Origin: Simplicispira sedimenti | GTDB taxonomy: Bacteria > Pseudomonadota > Gammaproteobacteria > Burkholderiales > Burkholderiaceae_C | DNA: 64,000 bases | Reading direction: 5' to 3' | NCBI RefSeq assembly: GCF_022760965.1 | Contig: NZ_JAKVIJ010000003.1 | Span: 1 to 64,000 of the forward strand | Shown: one piece after another, positions 52,863 through 61,676 of the stretch | Layout: every line of letters starts with the position of its first letter | How positions within the stretch are numbered: position 1 is the stretch's first letter | Notes under the pieces: model-generated | Databases searched by the model: none | What the model was told of the DNA's origin: nothing | Seen by the model: the letters and a program-made list of their open reading frames with translations, nothing else | Program-made: the position numbers and the translations under genes

Positions 52863-52905
52863 CTGTCAGCTGTACTTGCGCGGAGGTTTCCGCAGATGCT
52901 GACAG
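52863..52905 (+). other. Nested hairpin in the leader of mscS
   Basis: CTGTCAGC (52863-52870) and GCTGACAG (52898-52905) pair, and inside them GCGGA and TCCGC form a second stem. It lies 60 bp after the FAH gene and 137 bp before mscS. There is no T-tract, so it may be a leader structure, a protein site or a weak terminator. Confidence 0.4.
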
Positions 52906-53041
52906 CGTCTCTTCTATTTCCCCATCGCAGGCTCTGCCGACCTGAGCGTCGCAGCAATCGCATGCGTTGATGCGGACTGAATCCCGGATCGCGCAACGAC
53001 CGACTTCCACTGTCGGCGGGTCTGCTCGACACGAGGATCCC

Positions 53042-54133
53042 ATGAACACACTTCAGCTGGTTATTGCAGACAACAACATGCAGGTTGTGGTGTTCGCCCT
53101 GTTGGCTGCCACCGCAGCCATGTTAACCGTCATGCTGGTTCGCAGCATTGCCTTGAATCGCCTCGAACATGCTGCAAAGGCCACAGACAACCAGATTGAT
53201 GATTTTCTGGTCGAGGTCTTGCGTTCCACGCGGATTTTTCTGGCACTGGGTGTTGCCATCTACGTCGCGGTGCACTTTTTGGTGCTGCCTCAAAGCGTCA
53301 AGGAACTGGCCGATCGCGCCTTTATTGGGTTGTTGATCCTGCAGTCTGGATTCTGGGCAAACCGGGGTCTGGACTTCTTTTTGCGCCAGCGACTTGCCAC
53401 CGATGAGGTATCGAGCAGGGCTGCAAGAGCCACCACCCGCCCCATAGTGGCATTCATTGGACGAGTGGTTCTGTGGGCATTGATCGGGCTGCTGCTGCTC
53501 GACAACATGGGGCTCAACGTCACTGCATTGGTGGCCAGCATGGGTATTGGTGGCATTGCGGTGGCTTTGGCGGTTCAGAACATCCTTGGCGATCTGTTTG
53601 CGTCACTCTCCATCGCTATCGATCAGCCATTTGTGGTTGGTGATTTTGTCATTGTTGACGACTTGATGGGCACGATTGAGCATGTGGGGCTCAAAACCAC
53701 CCGTGTGCGCAGTCTGGGCGGTGAGCAGATCATCTTTTCCAACAATGACCTGCTGAAAAGCCGAATCAGAAACTACAAGCGAATGCAGGAGCGGCGTGTT
53801 GTGTTTTCCGTGGGTGTCACGTATGACACCCCCCACGACCGTCTGGAAAAAATACCCGGGATGATTGCAGAGGCCATCGGATCGCAGGGTTCCACCCGTT
53901 TTGATCGTGCGCATCTCAAGGGATTTGGGCCATCGTCCCTGGATTACGAAGCGGTTTACTACGTGCTGGATCCGGACTTCAATCTTTACATGGATATCCA
54001 GCAGGCAATCAATCTGTCCCTGGTGCGCTCCTTCCGGGAGTCTGGCGTCGAATTTGCATTTCCTACACACACACTGCATCTGGCAACAGCAGTGCCTTCT
54101 TTGCTGCAAAAAACCGTTCCGAGTGTTGGCTGA
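53042..54133 (+). CDS. mscS: MscS-type mechanosensitive channel
   Basis: A 363-residue small-conductance channel with N-terminal helices (residues 12-33, 55-80 and 85-105). The pore helix ALVASMGIGGIAVALAVQNI carries the Gly/Ala packing pattern, followed by the beta domain (IDQPFVVGDFVIVDDLMGTI, TRVRSLGGEQIIFSNNDLL). It opens under hypo-osmotic shock and releases solutes. ATG 53042 has GAGG just upstream. Base composition is clearly lower in GC than the flanking genes, matching the following gene, with which it forms a plausible solute-making and solute-releasing pair. Confidence 0.92.
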   Translation: MNTLQLVIADNNMQVVVFALLAATAAMLTVMLVRSIALNRLEHAAKATDNQIDDFLVEVLRSTRIFLALGVAIYVAVHFLVLPQSVKELADRAFIGLLILQSGFWANRGLDFFLRQRLATDEVSSRAARATTRPIVAFIGRVVLWALIGLLLLDNMGLNVTALVASMGIGGIAVALAVQNILGDLFASLSIAIDQPFVVGDFVIVDDLMGTIEHVGLKTTRVRSLGGEQIIFSNNDLLKSRIRNYKRMQERRVVFSVGVTYDTPHDRLEKIPGMIAEAIGSQGSTRFDRAHLKGFGPSSLDYEAVYYVLDPDFNLYMDIQQAINLSLVRSFRESGVEFAFPTHTLHLATAVPSLLQKTVPSVG

Positions 54134-54238
54134 AATCAACCGTCGAAGGCATGGAGGCGGGCCCACCAGTGCCATCCATGAGTGTGAAATACATCGCCTA
54201 GTGTGTCTCGTTTTTTGGAATTTCTTGCGGAGGTCAGG

Positions 54239-56518
54239 ATGAATCACATGTGCTCTACCCATGAATTGATATTGGCGACGGATCTGGATGGCACTTTTTT
54301 GCCGCCAGAAGGTGGTGGAGGTGCTTCAGAACTTTACAAATTGATCCGCAACAATTTCGAAAAGATACTGTTGATTTTTGTGACCGGACGGGCCTATGAA
54401 AGTATTTTGTCCCTGTTGGACGATCCTCTGATTCCTGTGCCGGATTACATCATTGCGGATGTGGGAGGCACCATATTGAAGCGACAGGGAGATACTTATG
54501 CTCCAGTGATGCCGCTGCAGCAGGAAATTGCTGAAAAGTGGCCAGGCCATGACGTCATCTGGAGTCGAGTCGCTTCTATCGGGGGATTGCAGCGGCAGGA
54601 AGTCCCGCAAGAGCGGCGCTGCTCTTTCTACTATGAGGACCCCTCGATTCTTCCTGCCGTGCATGAAGTTGGACGCTCGATCGGTCTGGATGTACTCACG
54701 TCGGCGGGAAAATACCTCGATTTTCTGCCGCCAGGAGTGTCTAAAGGCGACAGCCTGCGGCGATTGCTGGAGGTCGAAGGCCTGTCGCCGGACAATGTGT
54801 TGGTGGCGGGCGACACACTCAACGACCTGTCTCTCATGAAGACGGGCTACAAAGGCGTGATTGTGAGTAATGCCGAAACCGGGCTCACCCAGGCTGTGGT
54901 TTCGCACCATGCATCGTTGCCGGTTTTCCGTGCCAGCCAGCCGGGTCCGGGTGGCATCCTGGAGGCCATTCGACACCATGGATTCAAACTGGAAACCGCC
55001 CCTCCTCTCGAAGGCAACCCAAGGGCCGAGGGTACTGCGGAATTGGTGATTGTTTACCACCGCCAACCCTTCGATGAAGTCCGGCAAGACGGTGGGCATG
55101 TCCTGCGCCGACTTCCCCGCAGCCCGAATGGAATCCTGCCCACGTTGTTGGGGTTTTTTGCCGAGGGTAAAAAAGGGGCGTGGGTCGCATGGTCTCAGCA
55201 GGACAGCAGAACCCCTGAGAATTTTGAGTTGGATGTCTATGTTGACGTGCTCAAATATCCCCACTTGGTGGCGTCACGGGTTGCGCTTACCGAGGAAGAT
55301 ATCAATATTTTTTACAAGCAGTTTTCCAAGGAAGCTTTCTGGCCGATCATATTTTCCTTTCCGGAGAGAGCCTCATTTATCGAAGCCCACTGGGTGCGGT
55401 TTTGCGAGGTAAACAGGCTTTTTGCGGAACGAACGGCAGCGGTTGCGGCCGAAGGCGCCACGGTCTGGGTACACGATTACAACTTGTGGATGATGCCTGC
55501 GTATCTGAGGGAACTCCGACCGGATCTGAAAATTGCATTCTTCCACCATACGGCATTTCCCAGTGCCGATATTTTTAATATTCTTCCATGGAAGGGGCAG
55601 ATCGTATCGAGCCTGCTGAAGTGTGACTATGTGGGTTTCCATATACCGCGCTATGTGGAGAATTTCATCGACGTTGTCCGCTCCAATGTTCCTACGCAGA
55701 TACTGGAGCGGGAGTGTTGTGCACCGACCTATCTTTCCTACGGATGTGCGCTGGGGGTCGAGGAAATCACACGCGCCATTCAAACTCCACAGGGTATCCT
55801 GCGGGTTGGGGCGCATCCGGTAGGTATCGACAATGAGAAAGTCAGGAAAATTGTCAAATCACCGGAGAGTCAGGCCTTGGTGGGCAACTTGCTTGCCGAA
55901 ACAAAGGGCAGGCGGGTGATTCTTTCGGTAGAGCGCCTTGACTACGTCAAGGGACCTATTGAAAAAATGGTGGCTTTCGAGAAATTGCTGGACATGCACC
56001 CTCAATGGCATGGCAAGGTCGTGATGCTCAATATCGTTACACCGGCAGCGCCAGGCATGGAAATCTATGAAAAGACCAGAGAGCAACTGGACCAAGTGGT
56101 AGGAAGAATCAATGGCCGCTTTTCCAGCATGGACTGGACGCCAGTGCGGTATTTCTACCGCTCCTTCCCCTTTGAGGAACTGGTCTCGTTCTATGTGGCC
56201 GCAGATGTCGCCTGGATCACTCCCCTGCGCGACGGACTGAACCTGGTGTGCAAAGAATACATTTCGGCAAAATCAGCCTCAGATACGCTGGGGGTTCTGG
56301 TGTTGTCCGAGTTTGCGGGTGCAGCCGTGGAACTCAAGGGCGCGGTGTTGACGAACCCCTACGATGAGGCAAGCATGATTCAAAGCCTGCACAACGCACT
56401 GAGTCTGGACGGGCAGGAGGCCGCTTTTCGAATGCAGGCGCTGGCACAACGCGTCTTGGACTATGACGTGAATGTGTGGGGTGCCGATTTCCTGAACCTC
56501 CGGCATCCGGATGGTTGA
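54239..56518 (+). CDS. ggpS: Fused HAD phosphatase / glucosylglycerol-phosphate synthase
   Basis: The 759-residue protein has two parts. The N-terminal HAD phosphatase (about 1-250) has ATDLDGTFLPPEGG with the nucleophile Asp and GDTLNDLSLM. The C-terminal GT20 transferase (about 270-755) has WVHDYNLWMMPAYLRELR, FFHHTAFPSADIFNILPW, GFHIPRYVENFIDVV and SVERLDYVKGP. The His-His-Thr and Gly-Phe-His-Ile-Pro-Arg variants match glucosylglycerol-phosphate synthases rather than OtsA, and the fused order matches the bifunctional GgpPS type. ATG 54239 has GGAGG upstream. It likely makes the compatible solute glucosylglycerol. GC is low for this genome. Confidence 0.88.
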   Translation: MNHMCSTHELILATDLDGTFLPPEGGGGASELYKLIRNNFEKILLIFVTGRAYESILSLLDDPLIPVPDYIIADVGGTILKRQGDTYAPVMPLQQEIAEKWPGHDVIWSRVASIGGLQRQEVPQERRCSFYYEDPSILPAVHEVGRSIGLDVLTSAGKYLDFLPPGVSKGDSLRRLLEVEGLSPDNVLVAGDTLNDLSLMKTGYKGVIVSNAETGLTQAVVSHHASLPVFRASQPGPGGILEAIRHHGFKLETAPPLEGNPRAEGTAELVIVYHRQPFDEVRQDGGHVLRRLPRSPNGILPTLLGFFAEGKKGAWVAWSQQDSRTPENFELDVYVDVLKYPHLVASRVALTEEDINIFYKQFSKEAFWPIIFSFPERASFIEAHWVRFCEVNRLFAERTAAVAAEGATVWVHDYNLWMMPAYLRELRPDLKIAFFHHTAFPSADIFNILPWKGQIVSSLLKCDYVGFHIPRYVENFIDVVRSNVPTQILERECCAPTYLSYGCALGVEEITRAIQTPQGILRVGAHPVGIDNEKVRKIVKSPESQALVGNLLAETKGRRVILSVERLDYVKGPIEKMVAFEKLLDMHPQWHGKVVMLNIVTPAAPGMEIYEKTREQLDQVVGRINGRFSSMDWTPVRYFYRSFPFEELVSFYVAADVAWITPLRDGLNLVCKEYISAKSASDTLGVLVLSEFAGAAVELKGAVLTNPYDEASMIQSLHNALSLDGQEAAFRMQALAQRVLDYDVNVWGADFLNLRHPDG

Positions 56519-56559
56519 GCAAGGGTGATTTCTGGCAGATGTGCTTTTCGCCTTTACCT

Positions 56560-58632
56560 TTACGGAGAGGGGCACAAGGAAACCTGCACCGCGCAGTCAT
56601 AGAACGTCGGCCCTTGCCCCAGGTCGGTCAGCGCCTGGCTGGTGAGCTGGTTGACGTTGCTGCCGTCTAGCCCGAGCTTGCGCCACCAGATGCCCAGGCC
56701 GTTGACCACGCCGGGCCTGGCGCGCTCGCTCACATGGGCGTGGCAGCGGTAGCTGCCCCGGTCGTTGAACACGCGCACCACGCTGCCGTCCTCGATGCTG
56801 CGCGCGGCCGCGTCCTGCGGGTGGATCTCCAGCAGCGGGCGGCCCTCGATGTCGCGCAGGCTTTTGACGTTGACGAAGGTCGAGTTGAGGAAGTGGCGCG
56901 CCGGCGGCGAGATCATGGCCAGCGGGTACTGCGCCGAACTGCCCGCCGCCTCGTGGTTGGGCACATGGTCGGGCAGGCCGTCCAGGCCCTGCGCGGCCAG
57001 GCGCTCGCTGAAGAATTCGCACTTCCCTGAAGGCGTGGGAAAGCCCCCTTCGGCAAATGGCGCGTCCGGCCCGCCCAGCGGGGCGAAGCCCTGTTCCAGC
57101 AAGAGGTTGAAATCCACCTTGGCGCCATAGGCCTGGCGGCAGAGCTGCTCGTCGCTGTCCTGGAAGCAGGACTCGGTGAAGCCCATGCGCGCCGCCAGCT
57201 CGCGGAAGATTTGCGTGTTGCTGCGCGCCTGGCCCAGCGGCGCAATGGCGGGCTGGTTCAGCAGCACGTCGGTGTGGCCGTAGGCCACATGCACGTCCCA
57301 GTGCTCGAGCTGCGTGGTGGCGGGCAGGATGTAGTCGGCGTAGTCGGCGGTGTCGGTCTGGAAGTGCTCCAGCACCACAGTGAACAGGTCCTCGCGCGCA
57401 AAGCCCTGCACCACCTTGCTTGAATCGGGCGCCACGGCCACGGGGTTGCTGTTGTAAACCACCAGGGCCTCGATCTTGGGGCCGAAGGCGGGTGAGGCCT
57501 CGCGCAGCAGGTCGTTGCCGATGGTCACCATGTTGATGGTGCGCGGGCTGCGGCCGGCGAGCAGGTCGGGGCGCTGTAGCGCGACGCGGTCCACCGGGAA
57601 GCTGCCGGAGCTCGACAGCAGCACGCCACCCGCGCGGTGCCGCCAGGCGCCCGTGAGCGCCGGCAGGCAGGCCACGGCGCGCACCGCGTTGGCGCCGCCA
57701 TGCACGCGCTGCATACCGTAGTTCAGGCGGATGGCGGCGGGTTGCGTGGTGCCATAGTCGCGCGCGAGCTGGCGGATCTGCTCCACCGGAATGCCGCACA
57801 CCTGCGCGGCGCGCTCGGGCGGCCATTGCAGGGCGCGCTCGCGCAGTTGTTCCCAGCCCACGGTGTGGCGCGCGATGTAATCGTGGTCGAGCCAGTCGTG
57901 GGTGATGAGCTCGTGCATCAGCGCCAGTGCCAGCGCCGCGTCGGTGCCCGGCAGCAGCTGGATGTGCTCGTGGCATTTCTCGGCGGTTTCGCTCTTGCGC
58001 GGGTCGATGCACACCAGCTTGGCGCCATCGCGCTTGGCCTGCTGCGCGATGCGCCAGAAATGCAGGTTGCTGCCAATCGAGTTGCTGCCCCAGATGAGGA
58101 TGAGCTTGGATTCGGCAAAGAACTCCACCTTCATGCCCACCTTGCCGCCCAGCGTGTGCACCAGGCCCTCGCCGCCCGCCGTAGCGCAGATGGTGCGGTC
58201 CAGGAACGACGCGCCCAGGCGGTGGAAGAAGCGCCGGTCCATGCTCTCGCCCTGCACCAGGCCCATGGTGCCGGCGTAGCTGTAGGGCTGGATGGCCTGC
58301 GGGTCGCGCGCGGCGATGCTGGCCAGGCGCGCGGCGATGTCCGCCAGCGCCTCGTCCCAGGTCACGGGCGTGAACTGGCCGCTGCCCTTGGGGCCGCTGC
58401 GCTTGAGGGGGGTGAGGATGCGCTCGGCGTGGTAGGTGCGCTCGGGGTATTTGGACACCTTGGCGCAGAGCACGCCGCCGGTCTGCGCGTGCGCCGGGTT
58501 GCCCTGCACGCGCGTGGCGATGCCGTTCTCCACGGTGGTGAGCAGGGCGCAGGTGTCGGGGCAGTCGTGTGGGCAGGCGCCGCGCACCTGGCGTGGGGGC
58601 GTGGCGGTGCGGGATGGGTCTTCATGGAGCAT
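56560..58632 (-). CDS. Molybdopterin oxidoreductase (formate dehydrogenase / DMSO reductase superfamily), single subunit
   Basis: The 690-residue enzyme has an N-terminal 4Fe-4S motif (CPHDCPDTCALL, later Cys in GGVLCAKVSKYPERT). The molybdenum-cofactor domains carry LIWGSNSIGSNLHFWRIAQQ and NYGMQRVHGGANAVRA, and the C-terminal pterin-binding domain contains EIHPQDAAARSIEDGSVVRV. Cys in RTICATAGGEGL is a candidate Mo ligand. No iron-sulfur or membrane subunit gene adjoins it, so the electron partner is unknown. The stop is TAA 56560-56562. Confidence 0.88.
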   Translation of the reverse strand: MLHEDPSRTATPPRQVRGACPHDCPDTCALLTTVENGIATRVQGNPAHAQTGGVLCAKVSKYPERTYHAERILTPLKRSGPKGSGQFTPVTWDEALADIAARLASIAARDPQAIQPYSYAGTMGLVQGESMDRRFFHRLGASFLDRTICATAGGEGLVHTLGGKVGMKVEFFAESKLILIWGSNSIGSNLHFWRIAQQAKRDGAKLVCIDPRKSETAEKCHEHIQLLPGTDAALALALMHELITHDWLDHDYIARHTVGWEQLRERALQWPPERAAQVCGIPVEQIRQLARDYGTTQPAAIRLNYGMQRVHGGANAVRAVACLPALTGAWRHRAGGVLLSSSGSFPVDRVALQRPDLLAGRSPRTINMVTIGNDLLREASPAFGPKIEALVVYNSNPVAVAPDSSKVVQGFAREDLFTVVLEHFQTDTADYADYILPATTQLEHWDVHVAYGHTDVLLNQPAIAPLGQARSNTQIFRELAARMGFTESCFQDSDEQLCRQAYGAKVDFNLLLEQGFAPLGGPDAPFAEGGFPTPSGKCEFFSERLAAQGLDGLPDHVPNHEAAGSSAQYPLAMISPPARHFLNSTFVNVKSLRDIEGRPLLEIHPQDAAARSIEDGSVVRVFNDRGSYRCHAHVSERARPGVVNGLGIWWRKLGLDGSNVNQLTSQALTDLGQGPTFYDCAVQVSLCPSP

Positions 58633-58720
58633 GGCGTGATGGTAATCAAGCCCGAGGCTGCGCGCTGCCTGCTCCGGCGATAGACTGTGCCTTCCAAGGA
58701 AGACAACACAGGACTTCGCC

Positions 58721-59932
58721 ATGAAAGTCATAGACACCATTGCCGCACAGGCCGACGCCATGGCCGCGCTGCGCCGCGACATCCATGCCCACCCCGAACT
58801 GTGCTTTGAAGAGCAGCGCACCGCCGACCTGGTGGCCGCCAAACTCACCGAATGGGGTATCCCCATCCACCGGGGCATGGGCACCACCGGGGTGGTAGGC
58901 ATCGTGCACGGGCGGGATGGCGGCGCGTGTGGGCGTGCCATCGGCCTGCGCGCCGACATGGACGCGCTGCCCATGCAGGAATTCAACACCTTTGCCCACG
59001 CCAGCCGCCACCAGGGCAAGATGCACGCCTGCGGCCACGACGGCCACACCGCCATGCTGCTGGCCGCTGCGCAGCACTTGGCGCAGCACCGCGACTTTGA
59101 CGGCACCGTGTACCTGATCTTCCAGCCCGCCGAGGAGGGCGGCGGCGGCGCGCGCGAGATGATCAAGGACGGCCTGTTCGAGCGCTTTCCCATGGAGGCC
59201 GTGTTCGGCATGCACAACTGGCCCGGCATGCCCGCGGGCACCTTTGCCGTGAGTCCGGGGCCGGTGATGGGTTCGTCCAACGAGTTCCGCATCGTGGTGC
59301 GCGGCAAGGGTGGCCACGCGGCACTGCCGCACACCACCATCGACCCGGTCACCATCGCCTGCCAGATGGTGCTGGGCTTCCAGACCATCGTGAGCCGCAA
59401 CAAGAAGCCGGTCGATGCCGGGGTGATCTCGGTCACCATGGTGCACGCGGGCGAGGCCACCAACGTGGTGCCCGACAGCTGCGAGCTGCAGGGCACGGTG
59501 CGCACCTTCTCGCTGGAGGCGCTGGACCTGATCGAGCGGCGCATGCAGCAGGTAGCCGAGCACACCTGCGCCGCGCACGAGGCGCAGTGTGAATTCCACT
59601 TCCAGCGCAACTACCCGCCCACCATCAACAGCGCTGCAGAAGCCGCGTTTGCCCGCAGCGTCATGGAGGGCATCGTCGGTGCCGACAAGGTGGTGGCGCA
59701 GGAGCCCACCATGGGCGCCGAAGACTTTGCCTACATGCTGCAGGCCAAGCCGGGCGCGTACTGCTTCATTGCCAACGGCGACGGCGACCACCGCGTGCTG
59801 GGCCACGGCGGCGGCCCGTGCACGCTGCACAACCCCAGCTACGACTTCAACGACGCACTGATCCCGCTGGGCGCCACCTACTGGGTGCGCCTGGCTCAGC
59901 AATGGCTGGCACAGCCCCGGGGTGCGGCATGA
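58721..59932 (+). CDS. M20 family amidohydrolase (hippurate hydrolase-like)
   Basis: The 403-residue zinc amidohydrolase has LRRDIHAHPELCFEEQRTAD, ADMDALPMQE, the metal ligands in KMHACGHDGHTAMLLAAA and QPAEEGGGGAREMIKDGL, and the dimerisation domain FRIVVRGKGGHAALPHTTID. It cleaves N-acyl amino acids or related amides. Its stop overlaps the next ATG (ATGA), so the M20 enzyme and the DUF2817 peptidase are coupled and may act on the same amide-type substrate in turn. Confidence 0.91.
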   Translation: MKVIDTIAAQADAMAALRRDIHAHPELCFEEQRTADLVAAKLTEWGIPIHRGMGTTGVVGIVHGRDGGACGRAIGLRADMDALPMQEFNTFAHASRHQGKMHACGHDGHTAMLLAAAQHLAQHRDFDGTVYLIFQPAEEGGGGAREMIKDGLFERFPMEAVFGMHNWPGMPAGTFAVSPGPVMGSSNEFRIVVRGKGGHAALPHTTIDPVTIACQMVLGFQTIVSRNKKPVDAGVISVTMVHAGEATNVVPDSCELQGTVRTFSLEALDLIERRMQQVAEHTCAAHEAQCEFHFQRNYPPTINSAAEAAFARSVMEGIVGADKVVAQEPTMGAEDFAYMLQAKPGAYCFIANGDGDHRVLGHGGGPCTLHNPSYDFNDALIPLGATYWVRLAQQWLAQPRGAA

Positions 59933-61032
59933 GCGCAGTGGGCGTGGTGCAGGCCTTTGCGCCCAACTACGCACAGGCCAGGGCGCGCTTTCTGGAGGCA
60001 GCCGCCACGGCGGGCCTGCCGCTGCAGTCGCACCCGCACCCGCTGCCCGGCAGCGAGGGCGAAGCGCTGGCATTGGACGTGGCGCGTGATGGCCCGCCGG
60101 ATGCCGACAAGCTGCTGATCGTCAGCAGTGCCTGCCATGGCGTGGAGGGCTTTTGCGGCAGCGGCGTGCAGGTGTACGCGCTGCATGACGCTGATTGGCG
60201 CGCGGCGGCGCATGCGCAGGGAGTGGCCGTGCTCTACCTGCATGCGCTCAACCCCTATGGCTTCTCGCACCTGCGCCGGGTCACGCACGAAAACGTGGAC
60301 CTCAACCGCAACTTCCAGGACTTCGGCCAGCCCCTACCGGTCAACACGGACTACGCCGCCATTGCGCACCTTGTCATCCCCGACGCCTGGCCGCCGGGCG
60401 CGGCCAACCAGGCGGCCGTGCAGCAGTACCTGGCCACGCACGGCGAGTCGGCCTGGCAGGCCGCCATCTCGCGCGGCCAGCATGCCTACCCGCAGGGCCT
60501 GTTCTTTGGCGGCACCGAACCCACCTGGAGCCACCGCACCCTGCGCCAGGTGCTGCGAGCGCACGGTGGTGCAGCGCGGCGCATCGGCTGGATCGACCTG
60601 CACACCGGCCTGGGCCCCAGCGGCCATGGCGAGCGCATCTACGCAGGCCGCGACGACGCCAGCGCCGTGGCGCGTGCCCGCCGCTGGTGGGACGGCGGCG
60701 GCAGCACGCCGGTCACTTCGATCTACGACGGCAGCTCCACTTCGGCCTTCCTGACCGGCCTGATGTGGAACGCCATTTACGACGAATGCCCACAGGCCGA
60801 GTTCACCGGCATTGCGCTGGAGTACGGCACCGTGCCCGTCATGGAAGTGATCGAGGCTCTGCGCGCCGAACAGTGGCTGCAGCTTCACCCCGAGGCCGAT
60901 GCCGCGCTGGCCGCGCAGATCAAGGCGCGCATGCGCAACGCCTTCTACACCGACACGGACACCTGGAAAGGCCAGGTTATTGCCCAGGCACGCCAGGCCT
61001 TGTTTCAGGCAGTGGCGGGGTTGGATTTATGA
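59929..61032 (+). CDS. DUF2817 / M14-like metallopeptidase
   Basis: The 367-residue carboxypeptidase-like protein has LLIVSSACHGVEGFCGSGVQ, the Asn-Arg-Asn-Phe motif of ENVDLNRNFQDFG, WIDLHTGLGPSGHGERIYAG and the C-terminal GIALEYGTVPVMEVIEALR with the likely catalytic Glu. DUF2817 proteins are zinc hydrolases of unknown substrate. ATG 59929 overlaps the M20 stop codon. The gene ends directly against a two-hairpin repeat. Confidence 0.82.
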   Translation: MSAVGVVQAFAPNYAQARARFLEAAATAGLPLQSHPHPLPGSEGEALALDVARDGPPDADKLLIVSSACHGVEGFCGSGVQVYALHDADWRAAAHAQGVAVLYLHALNPYGFSHLRRVTHENVDLNRNFQDFGQPLPVNTDYAAIAHLVIPDAWPPGAANQAAVQQYLATHGESAWQAAISRGQHAYPQGLFFGGTEPTWSHRTLRQVLRAHGGAARRIGWIDLHTGLGPSGHGERIYAGRDDASAVARARRWWDGGGSTPVTSIYDGSSTSAFLTGLMWNAIYDECPQAEFTGIALEYGTVPVMEVIEALRAEQWLQLHPEADAALAAQIKARMRNAFYTDTDTWKGQVIAQARQALFQAVAGLDL

Positions 61033-61040
61033 GTGATTTT

Positions 61041-61091
61041 GGGCTGCAGCGCCCGTCCATTATGCGTTAGTAGCTATTAAAACAATAGCAA
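61041..61091 (-). repeat. Two-hairpin repeat between convergent DUF2817 and DUF922 genes
   Basis: GGGCTGCAGCGCCCGTCC, ATTATGCGTTAG, TAGCTATTAAAACAATAGCA. Box 2 is partly decayed (CAGCGCCC...GCGTTAG), but box 1 keeps its GCTAT/ATAGC stem. The copy with its flank fills the whole 59-bp gap and touches the DUF922 stop codon. Confidence 0.82.
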
Positions 61092-61676
61092 TCAATCCGT
61101 GAGTTGCGCGCCCTGGGTGGCGCCGTGGCGGGTGCGTTGGTCGTAGTCGCGCTCCTGCTGCACCTGTTCGGCCAGCAGGCGCTGGCCCAGGGCGTTGGCC
61201 TGCTGCTCCAGCGTGGGGCAATCGGGGGCGGGGGGCAGGGCGGCAATGCCGCGGTCGATGGCCTGCGCGGCCTTGCGGCCAAACTCCACATGGCCCAGCT
61301 CGTGTTGGTACAGCGCGGTGTGGTAGCGCGCAAAGGCCGCCGTCTGCGCCGCCGTACCCGTGGCCAGCTCGGGCATCTGGATGCGCGACTGCAGCCGGGT
61401 GCTCACGCGTGTGATGCGGCAGCGGCCTGCAGTGTCCTGCTGCCACCAGAAGTTCCAGCGCACGTTCCAGTGCGTGTAGCCATGAAAGCGTTGGCCGCCC
61501 GAGGTGATGGGCGTGGCCGCGTTCAACGCCTCGCGCAGCGTCTGTTCTGGGCGGGCGTGCACGGGGTAGGGCTCCCGCGCGTGGGATTCCTGCACCTCGG
61601 CCCGCGCGGCCAGGGACATGCAGGCCAGCGCGCAGGCGCCCAGCGCGTTGTGCAGGCTCAGTCTTCCTCGCCCCAC
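61092..61676 (-). CDS. DUF922 domain zinc protease-like protein, secreted
   Basis: The 194-residue protein has a signal peptide (ALGACALACMSLAARA, about residues 10-25). A DUF922 domain carries HGYTHWNVRWNFWW, CRITRVSTRLQSRIQMP and the HExxH-type metal motif in LYQHELGHVEFGRKAA. It is likely a periplasmic metalloprotease of unknown target. GTG 61676 is chosen because it precedes the signal peptide closely. It overlaps the end of the wax-ester-synthase gene by 19 bp. Confidence 0.78.
   Translation of the reverse strand: MGRGRLSLHNALGACALACMSLAARAEVQESHAREPYPVHARPEQTLREALNAATPITSGGQRFHGYTHWNVRWNFWWQQDTAGRCRITRVSTRLQSRIQMPELATGTAAQTAAFARYHTALYQHELGHVEFGRKAAQAIDRGIAALPPAPDCPTLEQQANALGQRLLAEQVQQERDYDQRTRHGATQGAQLTD

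Noticed and set aside
54239..56518. Assignment as trehalose-6-phosphate synthase OtsA
   Set aside because: Motifs FFHHTAFPSADIFNILPW and GFHIPRYVENF with an N-terminal HAD domain fit glucosylglycerol-phosphate synthase better; an assay would settle it.
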